64,000 nt of DNA from Eriocheir sinensis. Lineage: Eukaryota; Arthropoda; Malacostraca; Decapoda; Varunidae. The notes under the pieces were generated by a model that saw only the letters and a program-made list of their open reading frames with translations, did not search any database and had not been told where the DNA came from. Below are positions 41,093 to 52,010 of this stretch, piece after piece; within the stretch, counting starts at the first letter, position 1, and every line of letters begins with the position of its first letter. Position numbers and translations under genes: made by a program. The DNA is taken from assembly GCF_024679095.1 (NCBI RefSeq), contig NW_026110527.1, forward strand, positions 27,501-91,500, in the 5' to 3' direction.

Positions 41093-43960
41093 TGAAAAGT
41101 CTTTATCTACTAGCATATATTCAAGGGGGATGATGAGAGCATTTGATTTATTTCTTCCTGTTCCGGCTTGCATTAACATGTCATCATCCGCCTCTACCCT
41201 TTTTATCAAGGGAAAATATTGCTCGACCAGCACATCCCGTTCTCCCCACAATTCATAGGTTTCTTCTTCTAGTTCTCCCATTTCACCGATCTCTTGCCCA
41301 CCCATTACCTCAGCTAGTCTCGCTTCTGTTATGCCTCTTTCATCGCCTTCCTCCAAATTTTCTTCGTTTGACAGTGTCATGATCTGTGCTACCTCCTCCT
41401 CCTGCTCTTCCTCCTCTATCCCTATATAATTATCGGGATGACCGTAAGATCGCGACTCCAAGGTGCTAATGTAGTATCTTTTGTCCTCAACTACAGATAT
41501 CCCTCTCTTGGGATATTTTACTGTACTCATTCGTCCATTGCGCACTGTGAATCCCTGATAGTCAAGGTAAATGTTTGCTTCTGGAATAGGGCGTCTTTGT
41601 ATCGCTGATGAGCAATTTTCTTCTTTATGAACTTTGGAACGCCCTTAGCTGAACTCAACCGGTCACCGTCTGCCAAGAGGATGGAGCAGCACTTTGGTTT
41701 TACACCTACAAATTCTGAGATGGTTCTTTCCCTCACTTCAGACTTGAGAAATCCAAGCTTTCCTTTGTTGTCTGTGTTGTACAAGGAATGTGAGGGGCTA
41801 AAGTTACTTGTGTCTATATAGCTTTTGAAGGGTTCCTGCGAGTACTCTGTTAATAGATCAGGAGTTTCAATTTCTGTTATTAAGGAATCAGTGTCGCAAT
41901 ACACTAGTTTCGCCCGATCTCCGTAATGAGCCTTCAACACATTGTAATAGAAATCATATAGTCGCAGCTTGGACAGCTCTAGGATGTAGTAGCCAATGTA
42001 GTTTGGATGATTCACCCGTGAATATTTCCTATGGCGAGTTACAACTACATGACCATCATTGAGAGGTACAACGCGTTTAAAGTAAGGACTTCAGGCCAGC
42101 TTCAAAACTTTTCGCGGTTGGTGACAATATCTATGTCTTCACTATATTTGGCCACGTTCATCAGGAATCGACCAAAATGCTGTTTGAAATACACTTGATT
42201 GCATTTTTCTTGATAGGGCAAGTAGCACTTTGCGGGCTTCTATGTTATCCTGAATGAAGTCCGCAAGAAAGTGCTTTGCTTAAACAATATAAATAGCATG
42301 CACTTTTTTAACAACCAGGCCTAGTCGAATAAGTAGTTTAAGGAGGGGCAGAGCAAATAGCATTTTCTCCTGAGCAGCATGTGTTCCAATCAGTTTTATG
42401 TTCTTACACGGTGCTGGACGGTTTTCTTCTTCATACCATTCGCGTGTGACTGACGATATATCTCTGTTGGTGATATTGTGTCTTCTGATGATCAGTGGGA
42501 GGTCATCCGTTTTCTCAACGACTTCACGTGAGACAGCCTCAGTATCGCACAGAATGAGATATCCAAAATCGCCATCGGTTGCTTGATTGACCAAGCCCCC
42601 GCTCAAAAACGACTGCATTTCTGTCTCATCTAGTTTTCTCATATCCCCACATGGCAACTTCTCTTGCATTACAGTGGGATAAAGACTGTTGAAGTCAAGA
42701 TATGAAAGGAAAGTGCTTCTATCATGTTTTGGATTAAACTGAGGGTTCGTGTAGATGTTATTGGCGCGTACAAAACGACGCACAACACTTGTGTAGCCCC
42801 ACGCACATTTGTTTGAATGCAATGATATATGTCTGGGCTACTAAGCACCTCTAATTCCTGCTGTGTTTTTAGCAGAAAGGAGTCATAGGCAAATCCTGGC
42901 AGGCTAACATAATTTACAATATCCAACCTCCACTGGGTTTTCAAAATACCTCTCCACTCTAGGAAGACATCACATAGAAGACCAACATCCACTTTTACAT
43001 AAAGCAACAAATAGTCCTTCAGGCTCTGACACCCAGCTACTTTCCAAACATTCTGAGCATGTTTATAATCACTTTCGGAAAGTTCTGCTTCTTGAAGCGA
43101 ATTGAAAAATCTTCGCGGGATGGAAGACGTGTCTCAGAAAGTCGTTCCATCGAATCCATATAGTCATAACAAAACACCTGCTTCCCTTGATCAATAATGG
43201 CAACGCAGGTGCTGGCACATCTTTCAACATCTGTTGTGTGCATATGGGTTCGTTCCATTACTGATGAATTGGTTCGCTAAAGCCGCGAGCGAACCAGACA
43301 TAAAACATACGAGTCAATAAATCTCAAGTCATTTATGATGACTTCATGGTATTTTGTGAACTGAACGTTTTGGTCTTAGTTTGATTTTCAAGTCAGGTAT
43401 CGTTAATTCACGCAGGATTAACGACATGTCATAATTAGCATTATGTGCAATGAGAGTGAGCTGCAATTTGTGATTTTCATTTGGAGGTTGCATCTATTAC
43501 AATAAGCTCCAATGTAATTGTTTCCTGATTTTCATGGTCATGATGTTTTACTCCTTTACCTTTTAAAACCCTGTTTGCAGAAGACAGTGAGTTTGCTCAT
43601 TGTGACGTGTCGTATCTTCATCGGTCATGTTGATTTTATTGTAGCCTTTAGAAAATTTCAACTTTTCCAGGCACACTGCATTGTATGAATAAAATGGTTT
43701 ACAGCATTACTTCCACAATAGGATCCGCTTTGTACTGTTTCTCCGTTTCTATTCACTATAGTATGAAAGCATACGCTATGGCAAAATGATGTCTCTTTAC
43801 ACATCCAGACACATTCGAAGAAGGCTGTACGAGAATACTCTCAAAGTCATAGAATGCTAAATAAGATGGCTCATATGCCTTAGCATGATTAATAAATTTC
43901 TGATAGAACCCGCGGGTGGAATCTTAGTCTTGCTTGATCATCGTTGGGCAAATTAGCACA
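41087..43960 (-). pseudogene. Protein-primed DNA polymerase B, fragmented
   Basis: Minus-strand blocks in order are: a zinc-like AAEHVLIC (about 43965), exonuclease I YDFES (43836-43850), exonuclease II HNANYD (43427-43446), exonuclease III region YDYMDSMERL (about 43150), polymerase motif A DFNSLYPTV (42671-42697) and motif C YCDTDS (41884-41901). Family B polymerases of this kind copy linear genomes with terminal proteins. At least five frame breaks separate the blocks. The 5' end runs into a 58-bp minisatellite, so the start is lost. After the usual C-terminal block (DKRYYISTLESRSYGH) there is an unusual acidic extension of about 110 residues, ending at a TAA that is part of an AATAAA signal. 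Confidence 0.88.
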
Positions 43961-43969
43961 TGTTCAGCA

Positions 43970-45215
43970 GCATTCCACAGATGTTCCTTCTCCTGGTCCT
44001 TCCTTCTGTCTCTCTCAGTATGAAGCTACAGGTCTTCCTTCTCCTGTAATTCCTTCCCTTCTGTCTCTCTCCAGCCTTGCCAATACAGATGTTCCCTTCT
44101 ATAATTCCCTTCCCTTCTGTCTCTCTCCGGCATATGACCACAGATGTTCCTTCTCCTAATTCCTTCCTTCTGTCTCTCTCGGCATATGACCACAGATGTT
44201 TCCTTCCTATAATTCCCTTCCCCTTCTGTCTCTCTCAGCATATGACTACAGATGTTCCTTCTCCTATAATTCCTTCCCCTTCTGTCTCTCTGGCATATGA
44301 CCACAGATGTTCCCTTCTCTATAATTCCTTCCCCTCCTGCTCTCTCCAGCATATGATACAGATGTTCCCTTCTCCTATAATTCCTTCCCCTTCTGTCTCT
44401 CTCCAGCATATACAGATATTCCCTTCTCCTATAATTCCTTCCCTCTGTCTCTTGCTGGCATATGACCACAGATGTTCCTTCTCCTATAATTCCTTCCTTC
44501 TGTCTCTCTGGCATATGACCACAGATGTTCCTTCTAATTCCTTCCTCCTGTCTCTCTCCGGCATATGACCATAGATGTTCCTTCATCCTAATTCCTTCAA
44601 CTTCTGTCTCATCTCTAGCATATGACCACAGTCAATGTTCCCTTCTCTATAATTCCTTCCCCTCCACCAATGTCTCTCTCCGGCATGTGACCACAGATGT
44701 TTCCTTCTCCTATAATTCCTTCCCTTCTGTCTCTCTCCGGCATACAATGATACAGATGTTCCTTCTCCTATAATTCCTTCCCTTCTGTCTCTCTCTGGCA
44801 TATGACCACAGATGTTCCTTCTCCTATAATTCCTTCCCTTCTGTCTCTCTGGCATATGACCACAGATGTTCCCTTCTCCTATAATTCCTTCCCCTTCTGT
44901 CTCTCTCCAGCATATGACCACAGATGTTCCCTTCTCCTATAATTCCTTCCCCTTCTGTCTCTCTCCGGCATATGACCACAGATGTTCCCTTCTCCTATAA
45001 TTCCTTCCCCTTCTGTCTCTTTGCTCCATATGACCACAGATGTTCCTTCTCCTATAATTCCTTCCCTCCTGTCTCTCTCCGGCATATGACCACAGATGTT
45101 TCCCTTCTCCTATAATTCCTTCCCCTCCTGTCTCTCTCCAGCATATGACCACAGATGTTCCCTTCTCCTATAATTCCTTCCCCTCCTGTCTCTCTCCGGC
45201 ATATGACCACGGATG
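43970..45215. repeat. 58-bp minisatellite, about 21 copies
   Basis: Units read ttctcctataattccttccc, then cttctgtctctctccggcat, then atgaccacagatgttccc. Small indels of one to six bases between units shift the frame repeatedly, giving Arg/Glu/Gly-rich minus-strand translations. The minus-strand unit start, acatctgtgg, is identical to the polymerase-side sequence at 43976-43985, so the array may have arisen at the polymerase 5' end. Confidence 0.9.
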
Positions 45216-45628
45216 TCACTAAACCAAACTTTCCTTCCACCCATGAAAACCTAGTTAACTTTGTCTGTGTAAACAGTGGTAATGGGAGCCCAATATGTTG
45301 AAGAAGATGCAGTCATCCTGGAGGTAGTTTTAAAATGTTTCTGCACCTTGAACAGTTACATGGATACCTTGTGACTATTCTCTGTGGCGGCCTCGGGAAG
45401 CAATGCCAGGAAAATGATTATTATATTGGTAAAGATAGGAGTGTTTGTAAATATTTGACCCTGTGTCTCGGCAAGGCTCTGACCCTGCCCCCTGTGTTGA
45501 CCCTCTGGTGGTAGTGACTTTGTGGAAGGAAGGAAGGAAGGAAGGGTTGAAAGTTTAAAGGAATTTATTATTATATGTAAAATGCATCTTCAGGTTGACA
45601 CAAATACTAATTCTTACTTATATTATAG
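45216..45628. other. Unique spacer, nothing recognised
   Basis: No coding frame or known repeat is seen. A short ggaa repeat lies at 45526-45545. Confidence 0.4.
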
Positions 45629-45691
45629 ATGGAAGAGGAAGAGGAAGAGGAAGATAGAAGAGGAGGAGGAGGAGGACACAGGAATTTCTTG
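45629..45691 (+). CDS. Possible Glu-rich exon (host gene, partial)
   Basis: A 63-base open segment is preceded by tattatag (acceptor-like) and followed by GTGAGTGTT (donor-like). It reads a run of Glu, then DRR, a Gly run and HRNFL: 21 codons in phase 0. Its structure and the first intron bases closely match a candidate exon on the opposite strand at 61251-61319. The product is unknown. GAA repeats can mimic exons, so confidence is low. Confidence 0.3.
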
Positions 45692-45785
45692 GTGAGTGTT
45701 ATTTTATTTCTTTGTTCCATTTATCAATATTTTTCTTTGTTTCCTCTTTTTCTTATCTTCATTTTCTTTACAAAGGAAGGAACAA

Positions 45786-45789
<4 letters not shown>

Positions 45790-45854
<65 letters not shown>
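45790..45854. repeat. (GA)n microsatellite
   Basis: About 65 bases of GA leading into the GGAA tract. Confidence 0.95.
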
Positions 45855-45858
<4 letters not shown>

Positions 45859-48800
45859 AGGGGAGGAGGAAAGGAAGAAGAGGGAGGAAGGAAGGAAGGA
45901 AGAGAGGGAGGAAGGAAGGAAAGAGTGAGATGGAAGGAAGAAAGAGATGTGAGGAAGGAAGGAAGGAAAGAGGAAAGGAAGGAAGGAAGGAAGGAGGAAG
46001 GAAGGAAGGAAGGAAAGAAGGAAGGAAAGGAGGGAGGTAAGGATCGAAGGAAGAAAAATGTGAGGGAAGGAAGGAATGAAGGAAGAGAGGAGGAAGAAGG
46101 AAGGAAGGAAGGGAGGAAGGAGAAGATAGGGAAGGCAGGAAGGAAAAGAGGGAGAGGAAAGAAGGAAGGAGGAAGGAGGAAAGGAGGGAGGTAAGGATTG
46201 AAGGAAGAAAGAGATGTGAGGGAAGGAATGAAGGAAAGAGAGGGAGAGGAAAGAAGGAAAAAAGGAAGGAAGGGAGGGAAGGAGAAAGATAGGAAGGAAT
46301 GAAGGAAAGAGAGGGAGAGGAAAGAAGGAAGGAAGGAAGGGAGGGAAGGAGAAAGATAGGAAGGAAGGAAGGAAGGAAGGAAAGGAGGGAGGTAAGGATT
46401 GAAGGAAGAAAGAGATGTGAGGGAAGGAAGGAAGGAAGGAAAGAGAGGGAGAGGAAAGAAGGAAGGAAGGAAGGGAGGGAAGGAGAAAGATAGGAAGGAA
46501 GGAAAGGAGGGAGGTAAGGATTGAAGGAAGAAAGAGATGTGAGGGAAGGAAGGAAGGAAGGAAGGGAGGGAGGGAGGTAAGGATCGAAGGAAGAAAGAGG
46601 TGTGAGGGAAGGAAGGAATGAAGGAAAGAGAGAGGAAAAGAAGGAAGGAAGGAAGGAGGGAAGGAGGAAAGATAGGAAGGAAGGAAGGAAGGAAGGAAGG
46701 AAGGAAAGAGGGAGAGGAAAGAAGGAAGGAAGGAAGGGAGGGAAGGAGAAAGATAGGAAGGAAGGAAGGAAGGAAGGAAAAGAGGGAGAGGAAAGAAGGA
46801 AGGAAGGAAGGAAGGAGGGAAGGAGAAAGAAGGAGGAAGGAAGGAAGGAAAAGAGGGAGAGGAAAGAAGGAAGGAAGGAAAGGAGGGAAGGAGAAAGAGG
46901 GAAGGAAGGAAGGAAAAGAGGGAGAGGAAGAAGGAAGGAAAGGAGGGAAGGAGAAAGATAGGAAGGAAGGAAGGAAAAGAGGAGAGGAAAGAAGGAAGGA
47001 AGGAGGGAGGAGAAAGATAGGAAGGAAGGAAGGAAGGAAGGAAAAGGGAGAGGAAGAAGGAAGGAAGGAAAGGAGGGAAGGAGAAAGATAGGAAGGAAGG
47101 AAGGAAGGAAGGAGAAAGAGGGAGAGGAAAGAAGGAAGGAAGGAAGGAGGGAAGGAGAAAGATAGGAAGGAAGGAAGAAGGAAGGAAGGGAAGGAGGAAG
47201 GAAGGAAAGAGGGAGAGGAAGAAGGAAGGAAGGAAGGAGGAAGGAGAAAGATAGGAAGGAAGGAAGGAAGTAAGCAAACAGAGGGAGAGGAAAGAAGGAA
47301 GGAAAGGAGGGAAGGAGACAGATAGGAAGGAAGGAAGGAAGGAAGGAAAAAGAGGGAGAGGAAAGAAGGAAGGAAGGAAAAAGGAGGGAAGGAGAAAGAT
47401 AGGAAGGAAGGAAGGAAGGAAGGAAAAAGAGGGAGAGGAAAAGAAGGAAGGAAGGAAGGAGGGAAGGAGAAAGATAGGGAAGGAAGGAAAGGAAGAAGAG
47501 GGAGAGGAAAGAAGGAAGGAAGGAAGGGAGGGAAGGAGAAAATGGGAAGGAAGGAAGGAAGGAAGGAAGAGGGAGAGGAAGAAGGAAGGAAGGAAGGAGG
47601 GAAGGAGAAAGATAGGAAGGAAGGAAGGAAGGAAGGAAGAGGAGAGGAAGAAGGAAGGAAGGAAGGAGGGAAGGAGAAAGATGGGAAGGAAGGAAGGAAG
47701 GAAGGAAAAAGGGGAGAGGAAAGAAGGAAGGAAGGAAGGAAGGGAGGAAGGAGAGAGAGAGAGGAAGGAAGGAATTAGAGAAAGAGAGGAAAGAAGGAAG
47801 GAAGGAAGGGAGGAAGGAGAGCGAGAGAGGAAAGAAGGAAGGAAGAGAGGAAGGAGAGGAAAGAAGGAAGGAAAGAAGGAATGAAGGAGAAAGATGGGAA
47901 GGAAGGAAGGAAAAGAGGGAGAGGAAAGAAGGAAGGAAGGAAGGAGGAAGGAGAAAGATAGGAAGGAAGGAAGGAAGGAAGGAAAAAGAGGAAGGAAGGA
48001 AAGGAAGGAAGGAGAAAGATGGAAGGAAGGAAGGAAGGAAGGAAAAGAGGGAGAGGAAAGAAGGAAGGAAGGAAGGAGGGAAGGAGAAAGATAGGAAGGA
48101 AGGAAGGAAAAGAGGGAGAGGAAAGAAGAAGGAAGGAAGGGAAGGAAGGAGAAAGATAGGAAGGAAGGAAGGAAGGAAGGAAAAAGAGGGAGAGGAAAGA
48201 AGGAAGGAAGGAAGGAAGGGAAGGGAAAGGAAGGAAGGAAGGAAGGAAGGAAAAAGGGGAGAGGAAAGAAGGAAGGAAGGAAGGAGGAAGGAGAAAGATG
48301 GGAAGGAAGGAAGGAAGGAAAGAGGAGAGGAAAGAAGGAAGGAAGGAAAGGAGGAAGGAGAAAGATAGGAAGGAAGGATGGAAAAAGAGGGAGAGGAAAG
48401 AAGGAAGGAAGGAAAGGAGGGAAGGAGAAAGATAGGAAGGAAGGAAGGAAGGAAGGAAAAAGAGGGAGAGGAAAGAAGGAAGGAAGGAAAGGAGGGAAGG
48501 AGAAAGATAGGAAGGAAGGAAGGAAGGAAGGGAAGGAGATAGATAGGAAGGAAGGAAGGAAGGAAAAAAAGGGAGAGGAAGAAGGAAGGAAGGAAAGGAA
48601 GGAAGGAAGGAAGGAAGGAAGGAAGGAAGGAAAAAGAGGGAGAGGAAAGAAGGAAGGAAGGAAAGGAGGGAAGGATAGATAGGAAGGAAGGAAGGAAGGA
48701 AAAAGAGGGAGAGGAAAGAAGGAAGGAAGGAAAGGAGGGAAGGAGAAAGATAGGAAGGAAGGAAGGAAAAAGAGGGAGAGGAAAGAAGGAAGGAAGGAAA

Positions 48801-48905
48801 GGAGGGAAGGAGAAAGATAGGAAGGAAGGAAGGAAGGAAGGAAAAAGAGGGAGAGGAAAGAAGGAAGGAAGGAAAGGAGGGAAGGAGATAGATAAGAAGG
48901 AAGAG
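45855..48905. repeat. 3-kb GGAA/GAAG polypurine array
   Basis: The plus strand is nearly pure purine, with a loosely periodic motif of ggaagg runs, agagggagaggaaagaagg and ggagaaagatagg every 60-80 bases. Single-base length changes disrupt the period. The 517- and 424-codon minus-strand Ser/Phe/Leu/Pro frames are composition artefacts. Confidence 0.93.
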
Positions 48906-49670
48906 AGTATATATATTTGCCAAGGCTTTCCTTGGAGTTGTGGGCATTTCCATGGGTAGTTTCATGACCCTGGTGGTAGTGTGACCCTTCCTCTGTACCA
49001 TAACCCTGAGAAACACATTTGACAAGGCTTTCCTAGGAGTTGTGGGCAATTCCAGTAGTTTTTGAGCCTGGTGGTAGTGTGACCCTTCCTCTGTACCATG
49101 ACCCTAAGAAACACACATTCGACATTGCTTTTGAGGGAGCTGTGGTCATTTCCATGGGTAGTTTTGTGACCCTTGTGGTAGTGTGACCTTTCCTTTGTAC
49201 CATGACACTAAGAAACACATTTGACATGGCTTTTGAGGGAGTTGTGGGCATTTCCAGGGCTAGTTTTGTGACCCTGGTGGTAGTGTGACCCTTCCTCTGT
49301 ACTGTGAACCTAAGAAACACTCATTTGACATGGCTTTTGAGGGAGCTGTGGGCATTTCCAGGGGTAGTTTTGTGGCCCTGGTGGTGTGACCCTCTGTACT
49401 GTGAACCTAAGAAACACACATTTGACATGGCTTTTGAGGGAGCTGTGGGCATTTCAGGGTAGTTTGTGGCCCTGGTGGTAGTGTGACCTTCTTCTGTACT
49501 GTGAACCTAAGAACACACATTTGATCAGGCTCTCATAGGAGTTGTGGGCATTTCAGGGTAGTTTTGTGACCCTGGTGGTAGTGTGACCCTTCCTCTTTAC
49601 CATGAACCTAAGAAACACACATTTGACATGGCTTTTGAGGGAGTTGTGGGAGGCATTTCTTGTGCAATTT
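48905..49670 (-). repeat. 105-bp repeat array, minus orientation
   Basis: About seven tandem units read gagttgtgggcatttcc, agggtagttttgtgaccctgg, tggtagtgtgacccttcctc, tgtaccatgaacctaagaaa, cacacatttgacatggcttt. The period is 102-105 bases. The opposite array starts at 49855. Confidence 0.9.
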
Positions 49671-49854
49671 TCTATATTCTGGTGTTGTCAGCGTAAGGCA
49701 GCTGGACTAGTCAGGCAGAGAGAGCAGTGGTAGCAGTGTGAGGTGGTAGTGCGATGGTTGGCTGTGTTCTGTGGATGGTAGCGGATGGTACACTGAGGAC
49801 TGATGCCTAGGAAACTGAGCAGATGTAGCCACAGGTCGGATTCACACTGGGCTG
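49671..49854. other. Spacer between opposed 105-bp arrays
   Basis: Unique GT- and GGT-rich sequence of about 180 bases. No gene is recognised. Confidence 0.5.
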
Positions 49855-50890
49855 CCTAACTCCTATGAAAGCCTTGGCAAATATGTGTTCTCAGGTTCAC
49901 GGTACAGGAATGGTCACACTACCACCAGGGTCATAAACTACCCCTGAAATGCCCTAAACTCCTTTGAAAAGCTCAAATGAAAAGCAAATGTGTGTTTTTA
50001 GGTTCATAGTACAGAGGAAGGGTCACACTCACCCACCAGGAGCATAAGACCACCCCCAAGCCAAACTCCAACTCCTTGAAGGCTTGTCAAATGTGTGTTT
50101 TAGGTTCATGGTACTGAGGAAGGGTCACATTACCACTAGGGTGATAAAACTACCCCCTGAAAATGCCCCAAACTCCCTTGAAAGCCTTGTCAAATGTGTG
50201 TTTCTCTAGGTTCAAGGTACAGAAGAATGGTCACACTACCACCAGGGTCATAAACTCTACCCCTGAAAACTCCTACAAAAAGCTTTGCCAATGTGTCTTA
50301 AGGTTCATGGTACAGAGGAAGGGTCACATTACCACTAGGGTCATAAAACCCCTTGAAAAATGCCCCAAACCCCTTGAAAGCTTTGCCAAATGTGTGTCTT
50401 AAGGTTCATGGTACAGAGGAAGGGTCACATTACCACTAGGGTCATAAAACTACCCCTGGAAATACCCAAAACTCCTACAAAAGCTTTGCCAAATGTGTGT
50501 TTCTTTAGGTTCATGGTACAGAGGAAGGGTCACACTACTACTAGGGTCATAAAACTACCCCTGAAATGCCCCAAACTCCTATGAAAGCCTTGCCAAATAT
50601 GTTTTTTTAGGTTCATGGTACAGAGGAAGGGTCAAACTACCACCAGGGTCATAAAACTACCCCCTGGAAATGCCCTAAACTCCCTTGAAAGCCTTGTCAA
50701 ATGTGTGTTTCTCTAGGTTCAAGGTACAGAAGAATGGTCACACTACCACTAGGGCCATAAAACTACCCCTGGAGATGACCAAAACTCTTACGAAAGCTTT
50801 GCCAAATGTGTGTGTCTTTATGTTCATGGTACAGAGGAAGGGTCAAACTACCACCAGTGTCTTATAACTATCCCTGGACATACCCTACAC
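49855..50890 (+). repeat. 105-bp repeat array, plus orientation
   Basis: About nine to ten units of the same repeat in the opposite direction: ggttcatggtacagaggaag, ggtcacactaccaccagggt, cataaaactacccctggaaa, tgccccaaactcctatgaaa, gccttgccaaatgtgtgttt. Small indels shift the frame between units. Confidence 0.9.
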
Positions 50891-51450
50891 ACTCGCCACT
50901 CCATTCACTCACCTAGAGGGTACTTTCATGAGTCCAAAGTAATGTCCAGCACTTTATAGTTCTTATCAAAAGTTAGCCTGTTCTCACGCCAAGCATCTTT
51001 CACTCTCCTTAAACATGATATTATTGTACCGTGTGGGACCCAGCCTCCTGGTACTGAAGGGAAGTGTGCTGTATAGTTACGTATATGCGGTTACAGGTAT
51101 GCGGTACCTAACATTGGGACCTGTTTGGGTGAGCTACGAGTGCTGATCTTTACTCTCTATCTCCAGAGTCTGTGTAGTCCACTGTAAGTCAGATTATACT
51201 GCTTACTGTACCAGGAATGACCTTCTGAATAAAGCCTGTATTCTTGAACTTCATGACACCGCAGTTTGCTTGTTTGAAAAGCTGTTATGACTGTTTCCCA
51301 AAGCCACAGAGAAGGCTAACCGGGTTTTCATGGGTGGTTTAACCGTTCATGGTGCAGAGGGAGTGTAACCCTTCTACTGTACCAAGAACCTCAAACATTG
51401 TATTGGTTGTAATAGTGTCGTATTCAAAAACATTTTGTCCCCTGAGTGAG
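50891..51450. other. Spacer, nothing recognised
   Basis: No coding frame is seen. A possible polyadenylation signal, aataaagcctg, lies near 51229. Confidence 0.4.
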
Positions 51451-51454
51451 GTCA

Positions 51455-52010
51455 ACTGACAGGGCTTTCATAGGAGTTTTGGGCATTTCCAGGGGTAGTT
51501 TTATGACCCTAGTTGTAGCAAGACCTTTCCTCTTTACCATGAACCTATAAAACAAGTCAAAAGAACCCAATTAATCTCCTTTACGGCCTTTGGAAGTAGC
51601 TGATGTGAGGAGCGGAAATGTCCGAGGCTCACATTCTTGAAAAAGCCATCCCGAGAGACTTGTATTTAAGGCTTCCGTAGGAGGTTTGGGCATTTCCAGG
51701 GGTAGTTTTATGACCCTGGTGATAGATTAACCCTTCCTATGTACCATGAACCTTCAAAACCACTCAATTAGAACCCGATTGATCTCCTTTTTGGCATCTG
51801 ACAGTCACATTCTTAAAATATTGTTCCAAGCGCACATTTGACAGGCTTTTGTAGGAGTTGTGAGAATTTCCAGGGGCAGTTTGATGACCCAGGTGGTAGT
51901 TTTAACTTTCTCCTTACCATGAATCTTAAAACAAGACTCGTGAGACCTTGATTGATCTCCTTATTGACCTTTGCAAGTAGCTGACGTGAGGGGCGGAAGG
52001 GTCTGCTTCA
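51455..52010 (-). repeat. 105-bp repeat cluster with recurrent tail, three copies
   Basis: Three copies of the gggcatttccaggggtagttttatgaccct unit (51479, 51688, 51866, diverged) are each followed by a tail of the form gaaccc-attgatctcc-tt--ggc, and in two copies by agtagctgatgtgagg. The same tail follows other clusters of this repeat further on. Confidence 0.75.

Larger units (their letters stand above)
33158..43970. mobile_element. Polinton/Maverick (adintovirus-like) element, decayed
   Basis: The hallmark gene set is present: packaging ATPase, retroviral-type integrase, double jelly-roll major capsid, penton-like minor capsid, adenain-type protease and protein-primed DNA polymerase B, plus small conserved proteins. 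Plus-strand genes occupy 33218-40438 and polymerase B lies on the minus strand at 41087-43960. Several genes abut or overlap by a few bases (34971-34978, 35306-35310), which is the compact style of viral genomes. Terminal inverted repeats and target duplications were not found. The left side is G-rich repeat and AC microsatellite, and the right side is a minisatellite, so both ends appear eroded. Frameshifts in five genes indicate an old or inactive copy. Confidence 0.93.

Noticed and set aside
44026..45240. Arg/Glu/Gly-rich 60-186-codon frames
   Set aside because: They are produced by the 58-bp minisatellite. Unit indels change the frame and no protein is conserved across units.
45724..49049. 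Minus-strand open frames of 517 and 424 codons
   Set aside because: They consist of Ser, Phe, Leu and Pro generated by the GGAA/GAAG tract. There are no domains, and equally long frames occur by composition alone.
49033..50867. Repeated VQRKGHTTTRV peptides
   Set aside because: The 105-bp repeat is a multiple of three, so its frame stays open over a few units. Frames occur on both strands and break at random indels, which fits a non-coding repeat.
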